Positions 32,725-43,742 of a stretch of 64,000 bases of DNA are shown piece by piece. The notes under the pieces were generated by a model that saw only the letters and a program-made list of their open reading frames with translations, searched no databases and was not told the origin of the DNA. The stretch is from contig OZ038383.1 in NCBI GenBank assembly GCA_964036045.1, forward strand, positions 69,410,588 through 69,474,587. Reading direction: 5' to 3'. The position numbers and the translations under genes are program-made. This DNA comes from Eutreptiella sp. 'Long Island Sound 2002' (lineage: Eukaryota > Euglenozoa > Euglenophyceae > Eutreptiales > Eutreptiaceae). Within the stretch, counting starts at the first letter, position 1. Every line of letters begins with the position of its first letter.

Positions 32725-35688
32725 ATGAGGCCTGTCGAAGTGGACCCCGGGTCACCACTGAGGATACGATCCGGGAATGGTCGTTTCAAGCCCAAGAAGA
32801 AGAAAGATATTTGGAAAGATAAATTGGTTCCGACATGGATGACACTGTCACCTTTGGTGAAGGAGCATGTCAAAAACAATTTCTTCACCGAGTACCCGCG
32901 GAAGAATCGGACGAGGTCACGAATTGCAGCAGCGGCTCAAGGACTAGGCGCTTCCGCAAACGGGGTTCGCCAAAACGGTCCAAGGGGGATGCGGAAACGG
33001 CAATTGAAGTGACGCTGAGCCCCGTCTGCCAGATGTTCAGTGCTGCGTCGGATTCGGAGGGATATCATACTTGCTACCCTTCGGATAGTACCGGCATACA
33101 GCCAGATTTCCCCGCGGACCGGTCGCATACCGTCCCCAATTCTCAACTCGGTCAGAAAGCAGAACAAGATTCATTGTCGCGAAGGGCAGCCACAACCCGA
33201 GTCCCGAGAGACACCGATTACGGGGGGGACGGGAGCGGCACCCATGGGCGAGGCAGGAGACGGTGGAGACGAAGGGAGGATGGACGGTGACGGGACAGGC
33301 GATACCGTGATGGGTGGAGGAGAAGAGCGTGGGGCTCGGGAAAAGCTGCCACGAGATGGCCGGAATCGTGAAGGAGATGATTGCCATCCGCACGGAGACA
33401 TTAAAGAAGCGGCGTGCGGGAGAGCTCGGAGTGAAGGTCACTGCCATTGCCGACATGTTGACTTCGTCATCGGAAGTTTTTTCCGGGTGCGCAAGGATGC
33501 CCTTATTCAAAGGATCGACAAGTTCAACGACACCACCTCTGGATTTCTTGACGACCAGGACATCCTCGACAACGATCTGATGACAATCCGGTTACATCGG
33601 ACGTCTGCGAAGCCAAGCTGGAGCGAATGCTGGTACAGCAGCAAGGGGTGGTGAATACCATAATCAAGTACTTGGAGACGGTCCAGGACAGGATGAGATA
33701 GTTGGAGAAGGGTGAAGGAATTCCAACGCCCGTCCCGGTACCTGGACCCGACTTGCCACGTGATCCTGCCCTGTAGTCTTTGTTTGGACGGCCGCAGACG
33801 GAGTTGCGCCCATGGAGGGTACCATGGAGTCAGCGCCTTTTGGGCCGCCACGGGTTGACCTCTCATTATTGAGGCACATCCCACTATTCTCCGGCAGTGT
33901 CAGGTTGGGGGAGAAGACGCCGGTAAAAGGCTCGGGGACTGGTAGGCCCAAGCAGCGTACCTGCGAGGAGACGGTTGAGATTGACATGAGTAGTCCTCCA
34001 GCCGCGGCGACATTCAACGCCAGATCTGCTTATGCGGCACGTGTGGACGCAGAAGCGTTGAGGTCAGCAGCTCGCCAAGATGGTACAAGTGGAAGAGCGG
34101 AAGATCCATTGGTGCGGGTCCCACAGTCGGGAATATGGACTATTGGAGGTTCGAGCGTGGGAGAAGCTGAGCCCTGGCCGTGTGTAGACATGGAAATCAG
34201 GTGTGTATATTTCCACTCCCCGAGAAAATGGAGTTGGGGAGGAATCCGCCTCAAGGGCATCATCGCATCGGATGTTGGGGATGCTGTATTGCTCGAAGAC
34301 CTTCGAGGTGAAAACAATTTGCTAGTACGACGCCAATCCTACCATTCTGGACGACTTCATCCTCGACTGCAAAGATTTTGCGTAGGAAGTTGTGGCTGAC
34401 ATGGAGCAGGAGATGCGTGACAACTGGGCATGCCACACCTTTCCACATCATTGGGCCTCAAAGGTAAAGGCGGATTTGCGTGATCTAATTCGGGAGAAGA
34501 GAATCTGTAGGGAGGAGCAATGTTTGGATTGGTTGGAGCAAGAAGAAAGAGTTGATGCCTCAAACCAAAAGCTCGATGATCTTTGGTCAATATCCCTCAA
34601 CTTGGAGCCTGGAGACTTGCGGTTCAGGGATTAGAGGAGGTATCTCTGTAAGTACTGCTGCCTTCTGAAGCAAGTTGAAGATTGGTCAGAATCAAGCGAG
34701 ATTCGCCATCTCCTACATGATGTACTACCACCCTACTGGAAGATATGTGTGCAGGACAAAGAAAAGGAGCAGGCAAAGAAGCGCATGGCAGTACGTATTA
34801 TGTTGTCGGAAGATCAGCATCCTCGTATCATGGAGTACTTCAGGCGCAACCTGGGAGAGCCCGACCGGATGATCTCCATGAAGAATTCGGTCTACGTGGA
34901 GCTGGTCGGGGACACGGCCAGAGGACGTCTGTTGAGGCTCAGCAACATGTAATGGAGAGAAGCTGAGGATATAGATGATGCCGTCGCGCATGAGCCTGGA
35001 CTCAAAAGCTCAATATGTGAGCATGGAATATAAGTTTAATTCCAAAAGAGAGGCTCACATTAAGGACAGTCAGGGCCATGGGAATCACGTCCGCTGGCAG
35101 GATAGGAATCACGGGGAAATTCAAGAAGCAGGAGATCAACGTTCGGGGTCCGAGGATGGAAAGACATCGTCTCACGGGGAGTACGTAACTCGGGAAGATC
35201 ATGAGGAACCACACTTCTTCGCGTTTGTGCCCCACAACACAAAAACGTATGGTCATGACAAGGCCAAGTGGAGGAAAGCACCAACGCGTCAAGGAAAGGG
35301 GCCAAGAAGAATTGGACAACCCCCATTGAGCTTCACCGAGTACCGGCGGGAACATGGTGGATGCTGGTTCTGCTATGGGAAAGGGCAATCCAACAAGCAC
35401 GACCACAAAACGTGCAAAGTGTACGAGGAGGACAAGCGGGCATACCTCCAAGCCGACCCCGAAAAAGTCTCTAAGGAGAAGCGGATTGACGGATGGAAAA
35501 GGAGACAAGCTGGTGGAGGTCGACATGTGGGATCCAGCCACGGTGGCGATCGACGGATTTTGCAAATTGATGACGTTGCTGAGTCGCTAAGGAAGGCCAC
35601 GGAGAACTTGAAAAATTTGCAGGAACAAATGGGAGGTCAAGGCCCAGGTGACTCGCAGCAGGATGGTGCTGTGGTAAACCGGACCTAG
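32725..35688 (+). pseudogene. gag of element C, broken
   Basis: It aligns with E's gag (43743-46676) but changes frame at least four times and carries stops (for example near 33700, 34399 and 34634). The last section (34975-35688) is intact and shows the zinc-knuckle variant C-x2-C-x8-H-x4-C (CWFC...HDHKTC, near 35360-35415), followed by a charged tail. Because it lacks the extra base present in E, it shows the original gag frame through the knuckle. Confidence 0.75.
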
Positions 35689-35759
35689 AAAGGCCCCCAC
35701 GGGGATGGGACACCGGAGGTCTCTCCGCCACAAATCAGCAAAATGGAAAGAAGGAAGGC

Positions 35760-37178
35760 ACCATGGTACCAAAGACGGCTCTGGAAGAGCCACGTAAGCT
35801 GAGCCTTGCGAGTGCCAGCCCATGGAACGCCCTCCCCAGGGAAGTACATATGGGTTTGGGCCGCACACAAGTAAATGATGGAGAGACCAGGGAGAGCCCG
35901 CTGGATGGACATGACCAGCTTAAGATCTACACCATCCCGGATCATACGCTCGAAGTAATCATGCAACCAAGCATACTAGATTTGCATGCTGTGAGAGTTG
36001 TCCATACTGCACATGGACTCGAGCGGCAGCTGCACTTGGAAGTGCGAGTTTGGTGTGGAAAGAAAGAGGTGATTGCCGAAGTATTGGTGCATACGGGTGC
36101 CCAAGTGAGCTTGGTTCGCAAGGGGTTGTTTTCAGAGGAATTTCTGACGCCAAGCCGAAGACCGGTATGCTTGAAGGTCGCCGATGGCGAAATTATGGCT
36201 GGGGGTACCCATGAAGCCAATATCAGCGTGCGATTTCCGGAACATGATCGCTTGCACCGACCTGATTTCTCGAAGCAGATCGTACTTTCCAGGAATTTTC
36301 ATGCCGCGGATATTTCCGATAAGGTATTATTATGGGGTATGATTCTTTGTTCAGCAACGCCATGGCAGCTCTTCCTCACCGTGTAAGGTGGGTTCAAGAG
36401 AATAAGGAGCGTCTTACTTGGCTATCCACGGACCATGCTTCATGGGTCGGACGCACTGGGGCGACCCAGCCCACCCACCGGGCCAGTGGCAGGAGCGGTA
36501 CTCAAGGGCCACTGGTCCGAGCCCGGCCAGGCTGCATCCGGGACCATGGCGAACGTCACCTGGAGCCATGGAAGCAACTGGTGACAGGCGAGCCGGTACA
36601 CAGTCCAGGAGGGGGTCGCCTCCCAAGCAGAGTGGCCCCGCAACTCAAGCCACAAGGGTGAGGCGGTCGTACCGTAGACTAGCGGGAGCAATACCCCTTG
36701 TGGTGAGAGATACTCCACACGGCTGGGCAGCTCCCAGAGCTGCCACCCAAAGGAGGGGGCATGTGGCCCTACCCATGGACACATGTGGGGACACCCTCCC
36801 ACCTGGGACACATGGACCGGGTGGCCGCGACAATGCCTTCCCAAGCACATGCGGGAGCGGCTCAAGAGGCACCTGACATAGGGCAGTGGGAGGGACAGGA
36901 TGTCCCCTTGGTAAGACCTTCTTCCTACAATGTCAAAGGAGGCATCCCGAGCTCCCGAAGATACCTACCTACCTACCTACCTACCTACGGACCATGCCCC
37001 AGGATTTTCTCAGTGGACTGGAGATGAGGAGGAAAGAATGGTGCGGGCCGTCAAGACCGTGAGTACGAAGTTCAATCGGGAACGCGGAGGTCATCTCATG
37101 GAATCTGGCATGGCGCCACAAGTGTACAATAGCATGGTTCAACGATTTTGAAGGTGACAAATCCAAAACGGACACATT
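35760..37178 (+). pseudogene. Protease region of element C, inactivated, with retroposon inside
   Basis: It aligns with E's protease. The catalytic string reads VLVHTGAQVSLV (near 36084), with His replacing the catalytic Asp found in E (VLVDTGAKVSLV). The second conserved string (ILG-YDF in E) is also altered (LLWGMI, near 36330). Retroposon R interrupts it at 36439-36986, and transposon D cuts it at 37179. Confidence 0.75.
36439..36986 (+). mobile_element. Retroposon R (548 bp, TACC tail)
   Basis: It is flanked by a perfect 11-bp duplication, ACGGACCATGC (36428-36438 and 36987-36997), absent from the uninterrupted copy in E. It ends in about six TACC units (36961-36986). No coding frame is supported. 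This is a SINE or a 5'-truncated LINE. The tail type resembles the TTAC tail of insert L, so the same machinery may have moved it. Confidence 0.8.
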
Positions 37179-37212
37179 CTTAGGCAGCCGAAACAGTCAC
37201 ACTTTTGTCCCG
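37179..37212 (+). repeat. Left terminal inverted repeat of transposon D
   Basis: It begins CTTAGGCAGCCGAAACAG and shares CTTTTGT and CCG with the reverse complement of the right end. Terminal repeats are recognised by the transposase. Confidence 0.75.
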
Positions 37213-37450
37213 CTGCTTTTTACAAAAAATTCCGAGAAATGTTGTGGGCTATTTCAGTGATTTACCCTGTTTTTTTTAGCCTGATTTTTCATGAATGATT
37301 TTCCAGTAAGAAAAAGCTTACTTTTTTCAGGACCTCGCAACAAGCTGGGTGTCTTTGTATTACTACGTACCATGGTATGTCAATGAATAAGGATACACCA
37401 CTAAGCATCGTACTACGTGTAGGTGAATACGTCTTTTTTCTGCAACGGAA

Positions 37451-37630
37451 TGCGAGGCCTCGCAATACAAGGATTTGATTTCGGTCGTTTTGCCCAAATT
37501 GAACGCATGCAGAGTTCGCACAAGGGCAACTACGACAAATAGCATTGTCTTTGGAATGCGAGGCCTCGCATTTCCGATCGAAATATTCAAAAGAGGTGAA
37601 ATTTCGTAAATCAAAATGCGAGGCCTTGCA
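37451..37630. repeat. Left cluster of three TGCGAGGCCTCGCA palindromes
   Basis: Perfect copies lie at 37451-37464 and 37557-37570, and a one-mismatch copy at 37617-37630. All are flanked by AAT or ATT, extending the symmetry to 16-18 bases. The cluster sits 270-450 bp inside the left end of D, with no gene in this interval. Confidence 0.9.
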
Positions 37631-38018
37631 ATAATGTAAGAGGAAACAATAAATTGGGCAGATCCACCAACTACACAGCATGTGCATTCCCTTTGATGCG
37701 GCGCTACTGTATGGGCGCCCATACAGGTCCCGCCGGCCTCTGTAGTTTTCATACTGTGGTCACCGCTGGCTTCACGGCCCAACAGCAATGGTCCGATTCG
37801 CAACTGGGTACCGCAAGTGGGATATACAAGAGAAATGTGGGACCAGTTGACCGTTGCAAGTAACCGAGAATGCGGCGGAGTTGCGCGAAAGAATCATTAT
37901 GCGTGTGTCGCGTGTGCAGTGATGTGCTGGCAAGAAATTTATTTAATTGTAGCATGAAAGCAGCCTTCTTTTGTGGAGTTGTATAATCGAAATACACATT
38001 TTTGATTTTTTGAGATGA

Positions 38019-39997
38019 TTGTTCATGCCACGTACCATTGCGCATCGAGCGCAGAGGGAGTTGGAATGGACTGTCAGGCGATTGCGAGCTTTCTGCGCAA
38101 CGGAACATGGATATACCACTGCTGAATCTGTATGGGCTGCCGTTGAAAAGAACAAGACTGGAGCTGTGTTCTTTTTTGATTTTGCGCGCTTGTTGCGATT
38201 GAACCAGAAGACACGACACTCACTACTGAGACTGAAAGTCAGACCAGAGAGCCGAGCGGGAAAGCACTTCAAGGAGGAGTTTTTCAACTTATACAAAATC
38301 TTGCGCTTGCAATGCGCACCCAAACACCGATACGAGGACGCCCCCGGTTTTGCCTCTATCGGGCGGCAGAACAGGCGCCGGTTGCGGAGGACAGGGCTAC
38401 TGCGCCTGCGAGAAAAAACTATGAGGCAACGGTCCGCGGGAAAAAAGCTTGAAACATCGCGTTCGATGGGGAACCGGCAGGTATGCGTCTGGATCGACAA
38501 TTACTACATTAAGCAGTATGGAACACATCCAACGAGCCAGGAGCAATCGCAAAATTGCACAGCACTTTGCCTTGTTGAGATTTCTTGCAGGTTGCCGCAT
38601 TTCAGAGGACACCCAAACATAGATGTGCTCATCGGCAGCATCGGCAGTGTGGCTGCAGCGCTTGTCAGAATGAAACGGAGTTTCATGGGATCGTGACAGA
38701 TCTGGGACTGCTTGCGGACAGACCAGCAGCAATACCGAGCTTCAGAATGCCCCTTGACATCGTGCGAGATCCAGTACCGAATGCTGGTTTGAAACGGCTG
38801 CTCCTGAGTACGCATCAGGTATCCTCGTACAAGGGCCTGGTCGAAGTGTTGGACTACATTGCCTCCCTGTCGAACCACACGCACCCAATTGTGCCCATCC
38901 TCGTTGATGAGAACATACACAAAAGATGCCTGAAGTTGTTGTACTGTGACGGAACACAGCGGTGGAACTGGCACGAAAAACTAAAGAAGACTCCCGTCTT
39001 GTACGGCTGTTGGCATCCCTATAAATACGTTGTGACAAACGCGTTGCGGCGCTTTTGTTCGCTGTTTGTGTACTTTTGCTTTGGCCCCTTAGCAGTGGAG
39101 AAAACAGTAGGGTTGTACCCGAAGCTGAGAGTCATGGGGAGAACAATTGCTGGCATCCTCGAGGGTGCGCCGCATTTCGTGCGGCAGTTGCGGCGGAAGT
39201 CGAACAGGTTACAGGGTGTTGCTGATCACAGTGGGACGGCGATGGATCGACTGAAGAATGTGGTATGTAACGCTATGCTGAACCTTCTGCAGAACTGGTG
39301 TCCGCTTGTCCTCTACTGTAGATTTCTCGTGAGACTATACAAATGATCCGCACGGCACCCAGGGTCCGCCATTGACGCCCACAATGTTTTGCGACTGGTG
39401 TTCGTGCTTTTGACGGAGCTTGGCAGGGCTGCAGCTTATCCACTTGTGTATGTGAGGACCATTGGTGTAGCTTTGTTGCATTGGCAGACGTTCAACAGCG
39501 GCCTGCTCGGATTGTGCAATGGTGAAGAGTTTGGCGACGTTATGCTCAGTCGACTGGGGTCCATTGAATATCGACACACTTGGGCCGTCACACCGAGCGA
39601 GGTGGAAGATTTGTTCGTCCAAATCTGCCCCGCAAGAATTAACAGACGCCTGCTGGTTAGTGGTTCGTCGTCCGACATCGAAACAGAGATCAGACAGCGC
39701 TTGCACTCGTATGTTACTGACGACCGCCTGAGAATTCGGTACTGTCCCTGGCAGTCGGGTAACCCGACCATGGAGAGGCACTGGGAGGCTGAACCGGATT
39801 TTCGGTCCAGCCCTTACAGCGAGCCGGGCGAGGACACATACAGAACTGTGTTGACAGATATTTTGCGTACATGTCTGCGGCAGCCCCGGAACGTTTCACC
39901 TGCCGTAATACGATTGAAGGACAACAAGGTTCCTCTGCGGTCCAATGCGCAGCGCACGAACATTCTGGACACACTCTGGGCCTTTACCAATGCATAG
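38019..39997 (+). pseudogene. Gene 1 of transposon D, transposase-like protein
   Basis: The frame from about 38019 carries an Arg/Lys-rich N-terminus and VWIDNYYIKQYG (near 38490). It shifts near 38665 into a second frame that runs to TAG at 39995-39997, with one in-frame TGA at 39344-39346. That frame includes PIVPILVDENIHKRCLKLLY (near 38890) and TPVLYGCWHPYKYVVTNALR (near 38990). The two acidic strings (WIDN and VDEN) and the following WHPYK recall large uncharacterised transposase-like proteins of algae and fungi (DUF6589-like), a weak resemblance from memory. As the larger gene of a TIR element it is the best transposase candidate. Confidence 0.5.
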
Positions 39998-40031
39998 AAT
40001 CAGTTTTAGGTTGATTCCCAGCTCCGTTGTT

Positions 40032-40231
40032 NNNNNNNNNNNNNNNNNNNNNNNNNNNNNNNNNNNNNNNNNNNNNNNNNNNNNNNNNNNNNNNNNNNNN
40101 NNNNNNNNNNNNNNNNNNNNNNNNNNNNNNNNNNNNNNNNNNNNNNNNNNNNNNNNNNNNNNNNNNNNNNNNNNNNNNNNNNNNNNNNNNNNNNNNNNNN
40201 NNNNNNNNNNNNNNNNNNNNNNNNNNNNNNN
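40032..40231. other. Assembly gap (200 N)
   Basis: A run of exactly 200 N, so the true length is unknown. It falls between gene 1 and gene 2 of transposon D and hides part of their intergenic or 5' region. Confidence 1.
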
Positions 40232-40257
40232 GGCCCTCGCGATCGTCTGCTGAATAA

Positions 40258-40323
40258 GTACGTTTTTGACTACATGTTGTTACCTTAATGCGAGGCCTCG
40301 CAATACGAAGTAGCTAATTGCAG
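40258..40323 (+). other. Candidate 66-bp intron with palindrome core
   Basis: It begins GTACGT, contains a perfect TGCGAGGCCTCGCA (40289-40302) and ends GCTAATTGCAG. The size and design match two better supported introns of gene 2. The flanking exons cannot be read because the gap is adjacent; it may lie in the 5' untranslated part of gene 2. Confidence 0.45.
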
Positions 40324-40684
40324 ACAAATACCTATAATGTCGATTGTAAGTCCTAGCACTCGAAGGATAAACATGTACAGTTTCCTCCCTTTTTACAGGC
40401 TTATTTGAACATGGCAGAGAGCTTGACGCCAACATAAGCGGGCAGAGCATCACCAGACACCTCACAAGTACCGTCCACGCAGGACACCGTGCCAGAGGAG
40501 TTCCTGAGGTTCTACAAGAAGCCTTTGCAGGTGGAGGTCGATTTGGGGAGCCTTTCGATCCACAAGAAGAAGAAGTACGGCCAGATCCGGAAGTATCAAC
40601 AGAAGCGAGTGGACGGGGTTAAGAGAAGTCTCATGGCAAACCCTCCTGAGGAGGCCGTGACCGTGACTGCATGGCAATCACTAG

Positions 40685-40751
40685 GTACGTAACCGGGCCG
40701 CAGCGGCCATGTTTCATGTGCGTGATCTCAAAACCCTTTTTCCGTCTCCAG
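40685..40751 (+). other. Intron 1 of gene 2 (67 bp)
   Basis: GTACGTAACC ... CCGTCTCCAG, phase 1: the codon is split G|CC and gives Ala before DDWIF. It has an inverted repeat, GGCCG-CAG-CGGCC (near 40695), in place of the palindrome seen in the other introns. Confidence 0.65.
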
Positions 40752-41171
40752 CCGATGATTGGATCTTCATTGCAAAGCAGTACTGCGTCTGTGCGCTCAA
40801 AGAGCTCCGAAGCCAACATCTTGAGAAAGGCCTCGACCCACCATAGTGGATGCAAATTGTTAAGGTCAACCTGCTGAAGACGGAGACCAGTTGGGCTGCT
40901 CTGGTAGGGATTGCACGTCGGAAGCAGGCCATCGATCTGGACATCTCCGCCGTGCCACCGTCGGAAGCAGCTGACAACTTCCATATGCATTTGCGTGATT
41001 CGCCGGCTGCTCCAGAGGAATCTGCCAGGGAACACATTCAGCGAACCATTCCAAAGGCCGCGAGCGGAAGTGCATGGATTCCTCCGCAGGTTTCCGATGA
41101 TGAACTCCGAGTATGTTCCATATTCGAATGCGAGGACTCACAATCTGCAATCTGGCTACGTATCCTCCTCC

Positions 41172-43689
41172 TGAAGCCAGTTTGGATCCCAATTGACTGC
41201 AGTGTCCTATTTCTGAGTAATTTCGACGATTTCAGCGACTTCAGATATAATTTCAGGAGAATTCCGAAATTATATTATTTATAACCCACAGGAGGGAGGA
41301 TTTAACATTTCTTGTTCGGATCGGGCCTGCTGTGGCTGCGCGCGCCCTTCTCGTGTTCCTGTTGACGTGCGCATGCTCTGTGTTCCTGAATGCGGGCCGA
41401 TCGTTTGAATGTACGTGCATGGTGGACCACGAGTCCCTTGAAGCTGGAGGAGCCCTAGTGGAATTGAAGTGGAAGTGGATGTGGCTGAGGTGGGCGCACT
41501 GGAAGGGAAGAAAGTAACTCGGTCGTTGCTCCGCAAGGCAAAGCAATTCCTCACCCTTTGACTTATCACGTGTTTGCTTTGCATGTGCCATGACAACTTA
41601 ATCTCCCATGGAATCAAAGAGGGTCAATCCTTGGTGATTGTGTGTGTGGAACATGTGGTGTGCACTTGCAATGGGTGAACATGCGAAAGGTGGAGAACTG
41701 CACTTATGCCCTGGTTGTTAACCCCTCATTTGCTGTCTTACTCCGGTGACCTACGGTGAATTCATGTCATTGGTCGAACACGGTTGGTGATCCACTATCC
41801 CTCCTTTGTCCACATGAAGTATGTCATGGCATGAGGATAGCTCATTTGATTTGGCAATTGGGTGTAGGGATAATCCTCAATCAATGTCGGAGATTTTCAC
41901 TTCAAGTGCATGCATGCCTTCATGGGTCATGGCTAGGCGAAGGTCTCTCTCCATATGCATGCTCCCATGGGTCATGGCTAGGCTATGCGCTCGGGATTGG
42001 GTTTTAGTGAGGTCAGGTTCTCCCTCCTGGGTCATGGATTGGTTAGGTTATCTCTCTTCGGCCATGGATTGGTTAGGTTCTCTCTGCTGGGCAGGGATGG
42101 GTGAGGGTCTCTCTCCGAGGGCATGGACTGGGGCCGGACCATCTCTCTCAAAGCCTGGGTTGGGGCGGGACCATCTCTCTTTGAGGCTGGACTATCTCTC
42201 CTTGGGATAGGACAATCTCACCAGGTGTCAGATGTGCTCTCATTGGACCCGGGATATCACTCCATGTGCACTCTCTCTGCGGGCCGGGTCTAGGTCTTTT
42301 CATGTGACCCGGGGCATCTTTTTACCCAAGCTCTCTTGCCCCATCTCTCTCGAAGTAGCATGCATTGAATTGGTTCGGTGTCACACGAACATGTAATTAG
42401 GCAACATCTGTTTCCTGTCCATTTGTGGATGGTTTCTATGCACATGACAATTTGTGTTTGCCAATGCCCTCGGTTCCCAAGTAATTAGGCACCAGGTGAG
42501 GGGACTGCGTAGCATGTCGAAGCATGTGAGGGCATGCGCCGTATGTCGTGTGTTGGCTTTACATTTTGTTCGTGCCTTTGGTTCGCGATACTCTAACCGC
42601 AGGAGCCCAGCAATCGGTATGTAGCATACACTAAACAGGTGAGATTTGGTGTGCTGGCCCTCCTTGATGTCTTGTTCGCGAGCAGCAAGTAAACCCGTCA
42701 AGTCTATACACTTGCTGGCCATTGTGTATGTTATTGCTAAGTGATAGGCACCCGGCGTCCGGTGTGAAGTACCGAGGCATTGCCAGCATGATGATACATG
42801 TGATGTGTCACACATGCTAGGTGTCAGGTATTGCCATGAGGTCAGTCTCCTGAATTCCGAACTCATATTTGGTGATCCTCATTGCAAGCTGTTCACTTGT
42901 GATCATTGGTGATTCATGAGGGTGGACAGGTCATGTATGTGGCCATGCCGCATTTTGTGTTTATGGAGGCCATGGTGTCACACTTGATCCATGGTGGGAC
43001 ATTCCTCATATTTGGAGCTCATGTTTCTCAATACCAGTTTCGCCGCCTTGTAGGCAAGGGTGAGGATGGGCCATGTGGGCCACGCTCATGTTGAATCCGA
43101 TGATGCCATTGTGTCGTGTATCATTTCTTTGTGTTCCGCATGACCCGCGTTAATCAATGTCATTTTCCTTGATGTGTTGAACTGAGGTTGTGTTCGCATG
43201 GCGTCATATGTCCGTAGTTCAAATGTGCATGGTATATAAAATCGATTATTGGAGTAGGGATGCAACATCATCTTCGATAATCGCATACTCTATTCCAGAG
43301 CTTCACTTATACTTCTGTTTCTTCCTCTCCCTTTGCCCGACATTGTCTCATTTGTTCCCCTCTCCATGATCATGTCCATGTTTTGAGGAGGTTACACCCA
43401 ATTCAAATTGGTGATCGGTTGCTTGGATTCACTGGTCAAGCTCATTCGAATTCACTGATCAAGTGTTTGGCTCTTATTGCAAGTGTTGCCAAGGGTGTAC
43501 CTCCGGGATTCGTTTGGATTGTGTTCCCAAGGATTGGACGTGCAGGAACTTTGGATTTTGGGTTTTATAAAGCATAGAATCACTGGTGAGGTCAAGGACG
43601 ATGGGAGTCACGGGAAAGAGGGTGGAGAAATCGGGTATAGGCGATGGAGCTCGCACTATGGCAGGGGCTGGTTCTACAGACCTTCTTTA
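41172..43689 (+). repeat. 5' LTR of chromovirus E (2518 bp)
   Basis: It starts TGAAGCCAGTTTGGATCCC and ends ACAGACCTTCTTTA, so the termini are TG...TA rather than TG...CA. It matches the 3' LTR and C's LTR, but lacks a ~220-bp piece (absent near 41405) that both others keep. Confidence 0.9.
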
Positions 43690-43702
43690 TGGTAGCAGAG
43701 GA
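43690..43702 (+). promoter_or_regulatory. Primer-binding site of chromovirus E
   Basis: TGGTAGCAGAGGA directly follows the LTR end. It is identical to the site of chromovirus B and complementary to an initiator-Met tRNA 3' end. Confidence 0.87.
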
Positions 43703-43742
43703 GTACCTGCCGCCCACCGCCACCCAGGGAGCTTCCGCCCTC

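Noticed and set aside
39945-40257. ORFs reading through the N run
   Set aside because: They consist mostly of unknown residues from the assembly gap.
43586-43742. Starting E's gag at the first codon of the long frame (43586)
   Set aside because: That codon lies inside the LTR, upstream of the primer-binding site at 43690.
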